From Streptomyces sp. TG1A-60 (GTDB taxonomy: Bacteria > Actinomycetota > Actinomycetes > Streptomycetales > Streptomycetaceae): a DNA stretch of 64,000 bases. Shown piece after piece: positions 58,143-64,000 of the stretch. The stretch lies in the NCBI RefSeq assembly GCF_037201975.1, contig NZ_CP147520.1, positions 7,762,502-7,826,501 of the forward strand, written 5' to 3'. The notes beneath the pieces are model-generated. The model had not been told where the DNA came from, ran no database searches, and saw only the letters and a program-made list of their open reading frames with translations. Within the stretch, counting starts at the first letter, position 1. Every line of letters begins with the position of its first letter. A program made the translations under genes and the position numbers.

Positions 58143-59003
58143 TCAGCGCTGTACTTCGCTGTTCGCCAGAACGAGCAGGGCCCGCAGGAGCGTGGTCGCC
58201 TGCCGGGTGTCCGTGCGGAGTTTGGTCAGGATCCGCCATGACTTGAGGTTCGCGAAGCCATGTTCGTTGGCGGCGCGTTCGCGGCTGACCAGGCGGTTCG
58301 CTTCCCTCTCGGCGACGGTCAGCTTGTGGTTGCGGGTGGCCTTGCGGCCGGTGATGATCACCGGGTCGTCTTCGGGCTTGTCGTCGAGGCCGACGAAGCC
58401 GAGGTCGGCCAGGGCGCCGAGGCCGGCTTCCCTCAGATGTCCGGTGATCTTGTTGTGGCGGGCGGTGGTGATCTCGCTGCACCGGCCGGGCTTGGCCGCG
58501 GAGATCCAGATCAGGTTGCCCTTCTCGTCGGTGACAGCGAGAAACAGCAGGCCATGGGCCTTATGTTTGCCGGAGTAGTTCTTCCGGTCGTCCCTCCCGG
58601 TGCGGCGGTGGGTGCGGATCAGGGTGCCGTCGAGGAGGACCACGACCCCGCCGCTGCGGGCGATCTTCTTGCATGCGCGGTCCAGGCGCGGGGCGCGGGC
58701 GGCCAGCAGCTTGACGACTTCCTTCACCCAGCGGCGGACGGTGGATTCGCCGACCTGGTTGCCGCCGGCCATGTCGGCCAGGCGCTGGTCGTGACGGAGT
58801 ACGGCGAGCACGATGACGGCCTGCTTACCGGGTTCGGCCTTGCGCCAGACAGAGCGCATCCGGTTGCGGCGTTGGCGTATCAGGTCGGCGACGAGATCGA
58901 TGGTCCGCTTCGACAGCGGGAGGCGGACCTGGTAGACAACATCCCGAGGGCCCTCGGCGGGCTGGTTTTTGGTCACACACTTACCAACTCCCGCCGGGGG
59001 CAC
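58143..59003 (-). CDS. IS5-family (ISL2 group) DDE transposase, copy B
   Basis: 286 residues, the same protein as in copy A (38160-39020): VVLLDGTLIRTHR, ALADLGFVGLDDK and NEHGFANLKSWRIL carry the D, D and E. Undamaged. Confidence 0.92.
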   Translation of the reverse strand: MPPAGVGKCVTKNQPAEGPRDVVYQVRLPLSKRTIDLVADLIRQRRNRMRSVWRKAEPGKQAVIVLAVLRHDQRLADMAGGNQVGESTVRRWVKEVVKLLAARAPRLDRACKKIARSGGVVVLLDGTLIRTHRRTGRDDRKNYSGKHKAHGLLFLAVTDEKGNLIWISAAKPGRCSEITTARHNKITGHLREAGLGALADLGFVGLDDKPEDDPVIITGRKATRNHKLTVAEREANRLVSRERAANEHGFANLKSWRILTKLRTDTRQATTLLRALLVLANSEVQR

Positions 59004-59049
59004 TCGCGTTATGGCAGGAATCGGCCCGTCCGGCCAGCGGCGTTACTGG

Positions 59050-59526
59050 TCAGCGGGGAAGGTAACGCCCGGACGCGGTACGTGAGAGCCAGCCCCGGTC
59101 GGCAAGTTTGCGCAGCTGGCCCCGGACCGGCTCGATCTTCGCCGGACTCGCCTCCCGGCCCAGCCCGAGGGCGACGTCCTTGGCCATCACCGGACCGTCC
59201 GCCCCGGCCACGATCTCCATGATCCGTCGATATTCTGAGGTCAGGACCTCCAGTCCCATCCCCTCGACGCGGTCCGGCACCACTCGCATCCCGCCCGCAC
59301 CCGGACCCACCGTCACAACGGCCGGCTCCGGCTCCGGCTCCGGCGACACGATGCCCGGCGGTCGCCGTCCACCATCAGTGGCCTCGGCCCACTGCCCGAA
59401 CACCACCTCGGCGGCCTCCAACCGGGCGACCTCCGTTTCGAGTTCACCCAGCTCCTTGCGCAGCAGCTCGGCACGTTTCGCCAGCTCAAGCCGCCGCTCG
59501 ATCGTCCACGCCAGCACGTCCGTCAT
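59050..59526 (-). CDS. IS-associated accessory protein, copy B
   Basis: 158 residues from MTDVLAWTIERRLELAKRAE. It equals the copy A protein except for a shorter Pro-Glu linker (PEPEPEP). Gene order accessory-transposase is kept. Winged-helix-like C-terminus (RGQLRKLADRGWLSRT). Confidence 0.75.
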   Translation of the reverse strand: MTDVLAWTIERRLELAKRAELLRKELGELETEVARLEAAEVVFGQWAEATDGGRRPPGIVSPEPEPEPAVVTVGPGAGGMRVVPDRVEGMGLEVLTSEYRRIMEIVAGADGPVMAKDVALGLGREASPAKIEPVRGQLRKLADRGWLSRTASGRYLPR

Positions 59527-59707
59527 GAACATCCCTCCCAGCGCAGAACCTACGCGGCGACCCCCGAACCTCACTCCAGAACCCACGAGAACACCTGCGC
59601 CAGACGATCTCGTGCTAACGATCACCCCACCTGCCAGCGTGAGGACCTCACCGACCCATCACACCAGCCCCACTGAACTGCGGAAACGAGCTTGGCGGAG
59701 CCTCACT

Positions 59708-60343
59708 GCTGCCGCTCTCTGGCCGAGCAGGTCGGTGGCTGGGGCTTACAACCGGGCGAGAGCCGTGCGTACGGGATTCGACGAATCCGGTGAGTTCGGT
59801 CCAGCCATCGGCGGATGGGACGACCCCACACGCTCACTCGGTGTTGACCTGGCAGTTCCTTGGGCCTCTGTCGTTCAACAAGTCCCAGAACTTGCCGCGT
59901 TCGCCCGACAGCGCCAAGGCGAGCGGTGGGCGTGGGACGCGAGCGCGGGTACTGCACCCTGTGCCGACGCAGAAAGACCACCAACAGACCGGTACTGCGG
60001 GCTGGCTCGTGTGCGAGTCAAGGCGCGATTCGCGCCTCATGCCCCGGACGAAGGCTCCTTGGAGGCGATCAGTCTTGCGGACGTCCGCGGCGAGGCGATC
60101 CCCCTGAACGACCTGTACGTCCTCGTTCTGTTCGCCCGTGTGGACGAGGACAGCAGCGATCTTCGGAATGCGAACGTTTGGTCAGCAGTCACCTTCACGG
60201 CCGAGTGCCTGACGCGTATGGGGCGAGAGGATGGCTCAGACATGCTTCGGTGGCGTCAGATCCACTCCCAGTGGGATCGCCTACCTCGCGGTGCGTACGA
60301 CATAACCGCACGACTGCGCGCTGTTCGGGTTCCAGGATGGTGA
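59708..60343 (+). pseudogene. Unknown gene, 3' part
   Basis: It continues the interrupted gene with AAALWPSRSVAGAYNRARAV, then PWASVVQQVPELAAFARQRQ and LNDLYVLVLFARVDEDSSDL, ending ITARLRAVRVPGW. Soluble, mixed alpha/beta, no recognised motif. Confidence 0.6.
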
Positions 60344-60353
60344 GGTCTCCGCA

Positions 60354-60474
60354 ATGGGGTCGTCGCCGGTCCGCTGTGGCTACCGCTTGTCCCTGCGTAA
60401 CAAGCGCCGTAGGAAGGACGACGAGTCTTCGTCGCGAGGGTCGGGAGCGACGCGTTCGACGGACCGGGGAGTAA
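60354..60474 (+). pseudogene. Possible truncated small gene
   Basis: ATG with GGTGAGG upstream, reading MGSSPVRCGYRLSLRNKRRR and a charged stretch, then running into the IS256 element. It starts ten bases after the unknown gene. Weak support. Confidence 0.25.
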
Positions 60475-60504
60475 TTGTCAAGAGTTGTGGATCAGTGGGG
60501 TTGC

Positions 60505-61755
60505 TCAGGCGGCGACTTCAGGGCGTTCTACGAGGTGACCGTTCTTGAAGCGGGCGCCGTTGCGGACGAGGGCGACAAGGTGGGGTGCGGTGATCGCTCG
60601 CCAGCGGGCCTGGGCGGACTCGACGAGCTTGAACACCATCGCCAGGGCCGCGGCCGGGCTGCCGGCCCCGCGGGTTACCTTGGTCCTCAACTTCACGGTG
60701 CTGAAAGTGGACTCGATGGGATTTGTCGTGCGCAGGTGCACCCAGTGCTCGGCGGGGAAGTCGTAGAACGCGAGGAGCTCGTCGGCCTCGTCGGTGATCT
60801 TCTTGGCCGCTTTCGGCCACTTCGCTCCGTAGGCACGCTCGAAGTCCCTGACCGCCTTCTCGGCGTGGTCACGGTCCTCGGCGTTGTAGATCTCCTGCAG
60901 GGCCTTCTTCGCGCCGGGCTGAGCCGACTTCGGTAGCGCGTTCATGACATTGCGGACCTTGTGAACCCAGCACCTCTGGTGTCTGGCCTGGGGAAACACC
61001 TCTGCGAGGGCCCTCCACAGGCCCATCGCCCCGTCGCCGACGACGAGTTCGGGATCGCGCATGCCGCGTCGGCGGCAGTCACGCAGCAGATCCGCCCATG
61101 ACTCGGTCGATTCACGCAGCCCCTCGGCCAGCGCGATGAGTTCCTTGCGGCCGTCGGGGCGCACGCCCATGAGGACCAGGACGCAGGAGTGGGCCTGGCC
61201 GAGGCGGACCTTGGGGTGGACGCCGTCGGCCCACACGTAGACGTAATCGGAATCCGACAGGTCGCGGGCCTGGAAGGCGGTGTGGTCGTCGGTCCACTGC
61301 TTCGTCAGCCGGATCACCGTCGCCGGCGAGAGGCCGGCCGAGGAACCCAGGAACTGCTCCATCGCGGGCACGAAATCCCCGGAGGACAGTCCGTGGAGGT
61401 AGAGCAGGGGCAGGACCTCGCTGATCTTCGGGGACTTACGGCACCACGGCGCGAGGATCTTCGACGAGAACCGCTTGCGCTCACCGGTCTCCACGTCGAC
61501 GCGCTTGTCGTTCACGCGGGGCGCCTTCACCACGACCGGCCCGGCGGCGGTGGTCACCGTCCGCTCGCGATGATGGCCGTTGCGGACCACCAGACGGCGG
61601 CCGACCTCGTCCCGCTCACCAGCCAACTCAGCTATGTACTGGTTGACTTCGGCCTCCAGGGCCGCGGCGAGCATCCGCCGGGCACCCTCACGGACGATGT
61701 CGTCCATCAGGGATCCGGTCTCGGTGGTTCCGTCGTTGTTGACTACGCTGAGCAC
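60505..61755 (-). CDS. IS256-family transposase
   Basis: 416 residues from GTG. Family blocks: [40 protein letters not shown] (D), [20 protein letters not shown] (D) with [19 protein letters not shown] (C/H signature), and [18 protein letters not shown] (E). Complete and undamaged. The IS ends lie near 60470 and 61800, but I could not align the inverted repeats. Confidence 0.92.
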   Translation of the reverse strand: MLSVVNNDGTTETGSLMDDIVREGARRMLAAALEAEVNQYIAELAGERDEVGRRLVVRNGHHRERTVTTAAGPVVVKAPRVNDKRVDVETGERKRFSSKILAPWCRKSPKISEVLPLLYLHGLSSGDFVPAMEQFLGSSAGLSPATVIRLTKQWTDDHTAFQARDLSDSDYVYVWADGVHPKVRLGQAHSCVLVLMGVRPDGRKELIALAEGLRESTESWADLLRDCRRRGMRDPELVVGDGAMGLWRALAEVFPQARHQRCWVHKVRNVMNALPKSAQPGAKKALQEIYNAEDRDHAEKAVRDFERAYGAKWPKAAKKITDEADELLAFYDFPAEHWVHLRTTNPIESTFSTVKLRTKVTRGAGSPAAALAMVFKLVESAQARWRAITAPHLVALVRNGARFKNGHLVERPEVAA

Positions 61756-61812
61756 GGGCGTGCCTTCCCAACCCGCGGTGCAACGCGGGTCTACTCGGTG
61801 ACCATCAATCGA

Positions 61813-62349
61813 TCACTCGGGAAGGTACGCCCTCCGCGTTTCGCGAGGCACCCCTCCCGAGGCCGATCCACAGGTCTTGAGCATTGCTCCGGACCGGGGC
61901 GGCGCCGACGGTGTGGGCTGAGGGCTCGCGGGTGTCGGACTGGGCAGGGCGATGCCGCGTTCGACGGCGATCCGGGCGGCGATCTCCCCCGCGTCGGCTG
62001 GGGCGGAAGGCCGCGGGATGACGTGCTCGGCAGCGAGCGTCGCCGCAGCGACTCCGGGGCGCTGGGCCGCGCTGGGCGGTCGTTGGACGGTGATCCCGGC
62101 GTCGGTGAGGATGCTCAGGTCGAGCCTCCAAGTAACGGCTGAGCGGCGCCGCCACAGCGCGAACGCGGCGTCGATGTGGCGGCGTGCCTTGATCCCGTCC
62201 ATCTTGGTGACCTTGGTCAGGTGGGCGAAGGCTTTCGATTCCAGGCCGCGGACCTGGGCGTACCCGTAGTGGGTGACGGTGTGGCAGTCGGTGCACAGGC
62301 AGATCAGCCGCTTCAAGTACTGGACGCGGGCCGCGTCGTCGTACACCCA
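61813..62349 (-). pseudogene. HNH-type protein, N-terminally truncated
   Basis: The minus strand reads VYDDAARVQYLKRLICLCTD and CHTVTHYGYAQVRG, containing CxxCH like the zinc/HNH motif of small HNH proteins. KMDGIKARRHIDAAFALWRR follows, then a Pro/Ser-rich tail. The first Cys pair and the start are missing, because the gene joins a DUF6415 fragment on the opposite strand at about 62350. Confidence 0.6.
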
Positions 62350-62354
62350 CGAGC

Positions 62355-62679
62355 GTGTGGCCCGCGCCGTGCTGGCGTGGTCCGATCCCGACGCGCTGCG
62401 GGCCGACGACTACGAACAGGTCGGGCTGCTGCTCGCCGGGGCCGCCCGCGCGGTCGCCGACGACGTCCGCGCGCTCGCGGTCAGGCTGCCCGAGGACGAC
62501 GGCCGGCGGCTGTTCGCCGAATACGTGATGGACCAGGCCGACGACTGCCTGGCGCGGCCCTCGCGGAACCTGCTCCGGGTCAGGGACAGGGCCCGTACGC
62601 TGCGGGCCCTGTCGAACGGCTGGACCGGCTCCAGGACGCCGTGACGGCCGGACAGGCACCCACCACGGCCTCCCCCTGA
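62355..62679 (+). pseudogene. DUF6415-like protein, N-terminally truncated and frameshifted
   Basis: The plus strand reads VARAVLAWSDPDALRADDYE, LLLAGAARAVADDVRALAVR, LFAEYVMDQADDCLARPSRN and RDRARTLRAL. Then a one-base frame change leads to VERLDRLQDAVTAGQAP and stop. This is the helical Streptomyces DUF6415 family. The beginning is lost at the junction with the HNH fragment. Confidence 0.6.
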
Positions 62680-62681
62680 TC

Positions 62682-62719
62682 GTCACCCGGTGCCGCCTCC
62701 CCCGTCGGCGCCGGGTGAC
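62682..62719. terminator. Hairpin terminator after DUF6415 fragment
   Basis: GTCACCCGG and CCGGGTGAC form a perfect 9-bp outer stem, extended by TGCCG/CGGCG with one mismatch. It lies three bases after the stop codon. Confidence 0.6.
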
Positions 62720-63039
62720 CACCACGAAGCCCCCAATTTTTGTCGGTGTACTTGGCGCGGCGAAGCCGTTTGTACGAGCGGTGGCCCCAGCGCCCAACGG
62801 TTGGGGACAGCTCGCATCGGCCAGGGGAAAAGCCGGGCCCAGGCCCCATGGCCCCAGCCGGGGGCCCGCTGCTGGGTCGTGGGTCCGACTGTCGGCGATG
62901 ACACAGATCAGTTGATCAGTGAAACCGGCGTGCCCACCAAGGGACTCAGCTCGAAGGAACAGGGCGAGGGCTGACCGGACCGGGATGCCGGGCCGATATG
63001 CCGGGCCGGACCTGAATCTGGAGACGCGCGGTTTAAGTT
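62720..63039. other. Stretch without a supported gene
   Basis: 320 bases. Frames such as GTG 62715 (TTTKPPIFVGVLGAAKPFVR) lack a family signal. Repeated GGCCCC tracts at 62840-62870 make it low-complexity. Confidence 0.35.
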
Positions 63040-63292
63040 CTACCCGAGGAGCTTGCCCACATTGATGGGCATGCCCTGGAGCGCAGCGAACACGGGTGCC
63101 GTACCGGTACCGAGCTTGATGGGCTCAGTGAGTTTGTACAGTTGGCCGCCGGTGGGCGATCCGGCAGGGTTGGCGGCCAGGCCGCCGAGAATCGGGACAG
63201 GATCGGCGCTGGGGGCGACGGCTGAGGCGCTGTACGCCGATCCCCCCAGGGCGCCGAGGGTGAGGAGTGCGGTAGCCGTGATCCGGGATGCT
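63040..63292 (-). pseudogene. Small secreted protein, start removed by IS3
   Basis: The minus strand reads ITATALLTLGALGGSAYSAS (signal peptide core with AxA-type site), then VPILGGLAANPAGSPTGGQL and PVFAALQGMPINVGKLLG. About 83 residues remain. The initiation codon would lie beyond the IS3 element that begins at 63293. Function unknown, probably exported. Confidence 0.6.
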
Positions 63293-63358
63293 GAGGGGCC
63301 CCGAAGTTTCCGGACAGGCACCCAATAGGGTTGTCCTGAACAAGGAAACGAGGAAGAA

Positions 63359-63649
63359 GTGGCGCCACCCAGTAAGTACTCGCCGGAGTTCCGCGAGGAA
63401 GCCGTCCAGATCGCGTTGAGGTCAAGCAAGACGATCTCCGAAGTCGCCCGGGAGCTTGAGCTGAACTCGGAGACGCTACGCGGCTGGGTGAAGAAGTACC
63501 AGAAGCAGCAGGAACCGGCCCCCGACGCGGAACTGACGGTGAACGAGCGAGCGCGCCTGAAGGAACTCGAACGACGCAACCGCGAGCTGGAGATGGAAGT
63601 TACCTTCCTGAAAAAAGCCGCAGCGTACTTCGCGAAGGATCCCCGGTAG
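63359..63649 (+). CDS. IS3-family transposase OrfA (copy e)
   Basis: 96 residues, identical to the OrfA at 56952-57242: HTH ISEVARELELNSETLRGWVK, zipper ARLKELERRNRELEMEVTFL, end KKAAAYFAKDPR over the A6 slippery run. Confidence 0.92.
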   Translation: MAPPSKYSPEFREEAVQIALRSSKTISEVARELELNSETLRGWVKKYQKQQEPAPDAELTVNERARLKELERRNRELEMEVTFLKKAAAYFAKDPR

Positions 63650-63675
63650 CAAGCAAGTACGAGTTCATCGACGAG

Positions 63676-63906
63676 ATGCGGCTCGACACCGAGAAGTACG
63701 CATACAGCGTCGAGTTCATGTGCGGCCGACTCGGCGTCTCCAGATCCGGCTACTACGACTGGCGATCCCGCCCGGAATCCGCGACAGCTCAGCGGCGCGA
63801 AGAACTGAAATTGCTCATCGAGAAAGCCTTCGACATGTCCGACAGCACCTACGGGCACCGGCGCATCCAGGCCCAGCTGCACCGCTGGGGCGTCGCCGCG
63901 GGCGTC
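63676..63906 (+). pseudogene. IS3-family transposase OrfB, truncated by contig end
   Basis: It starts MRLDTEKYAYSVEFMCGRLG and follows the copy d protein up to HRWGVAAGV. The next codons (GGRRGAGAGFIYRREW...) are translated junction and adapter bases, not transposase. The rve domain is absent from this assembly only. Confidence 0.88.
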
Positions 63907-63923
63907 GGTGGCCGCCGCGGCGC

Positions 63924-64000
63924 AGGTGCTGGTTTCATCTATCGGAGGGAATGGATTAACCTTAGCAATACGTAACTGAACGAAGTAGAGGACATAACAC
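63924..64000. other. Oxford Nanopore barcode and adapter sequence (assembly artefact)
   Basis: On the reverse strand, the order is that of a native-barcoded ONT ligation end. Adapter core TACTTCGTTCAGTTACGTAT-TGCT occupies 63987-63964, flank AAGGTTAA 63963-63956, a 24-base barcode (63955-63932, beginning TCCATTCCCTCC) and flank CAGCACCT 63931-63924. From memory the barcode is native barcode 11. This is not genomic DNA. Confidence 0.95.

Larger units (their letters stand above)
58030..59704 (-). mobile_element. IS5-family ISL2-group element, copy B
   Basis: 1675 bp, inverted relative to copy A at 37441. ACT duplications lie at 58027-58029 and 59705-59707. Sequence is practically identical to copy A, but 18 bp shorter because its accessory gene has three, not six, GAGCCG hexamers. 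Confidence 0.93.
63293..63906 (+). mobile_element. IS3-family element (copy e), cut off at the contig end
   Basis: The left end TGAGGGGCCCCGAAGTTTCC is identical to the right end of copy d. It matches that copy until 63906, after which 17 unexplained bases and then adapter sequence follow. The remaining half of the element is missing. Confidence 0.9.

Noticed and set aside
62720..63000. Possible linear-chromosome telomere because of GC-rich repeats near the contig end
   Set aside because: No series of palindromes typical of Streptomyces telomeres, and the contig ends in an IS plus adapter instead.
63676..63975. Apparent 99-residue OrfB variant with a new C-terminus
   Set aside because: The new C-terminus is translated junction, barcode and adapter sequence.

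Overview
This is high-GC actinomycete DNA, most likely Streptomyces. It has strong GC3 bias, frequent GTG and TTG starts with AGGAGG-type ribosome sites, and typical families: DUF2254, HAMP-repeat hybrid kinases, SpoIIE-type phosphatases, RsbW-like ATPases, DUF6415 and many IS families. The density of decayed genes and insertion sequences suits a subtelomeric or arm region. The window also runs into a contig end, because its last 77 bases read as an Oxford Nanopore barcode plus adapter and not as genome.

1-28.6 kb is a fairly quiet core-like stretch. It holds membrane and lipoprotein genes (AI-2E transporter, DUF2254, PepSY lipoprotein, hemerythrin, TPP-dependent oxidase, PCuAC-like and retropepsin-like lipoproteins). 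A HAD phosphatase/GH65 phosphorylase pair follows for disaccharide phosphorolysis, then a secreted PL11 rhamnogalacturonan lyase with palindromic operators upstream. Next come a 1423-residue HAMP-repeat hybrid histidine kinase and a SpoIIE phosphatase, and finally a membrane-anchored Mrr-like nuclease. Deletion scars here fuse halves of unrelated convergent genes (FAD dehydrogenase/GH15 near 5.4 kb; beta-helix/Crp near 12.0 kb).

28.6-48 kb is an IS graveyard. It contains an intact IS3 element flanked by a 94-bp direct repeat, an IS3 ruin, fragments of IS630, IS1182, IS256 and IS4, an intact ISL2-group IS5 element with about 100-bp inverted repeats, an IS1380 element, and a nested stack (IS4-type inside an IS5/IS427-type inside an IS630 ruin). 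Between them sit partner-switch genes (two RsbW-like ATPases and a broken STAS gene), a ricin-type lectin and several truncated genes.

48.4-57.8 kb is the most interesting locus. One co-directional cluster encodes a 41-residue peptide (good SD, ATGA overlap with the next gene), an ABC exporter, a 491-residue protein with three NUDIX-like domains, a HIT protein, an APH-type kinase, an MFS exporter and a NUDIX fragment. Two IS3 elements interrupt it. In both cases removing the IS and one copy of the 3-bp target duplication restores the reading frame exactly, so the cluster was recently intact. The gene set suggests a small-peptide or nucleotide-decorated product with self-protection; that is inference.

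57.8-64 kb holds a second ISL2 copy inside an unknown gene, an IS256 element, fused HNH and DUF6415 fragments, a decapitated secreted-protein gene and a partial IS3 copy that runs into the adapter. Since the reads appear to be nanopore, single-base frameshifts in homopolymers (24.0, 49.8 and perhaps 53.7 kb) may be sequencing errors and not pseudogenisation.
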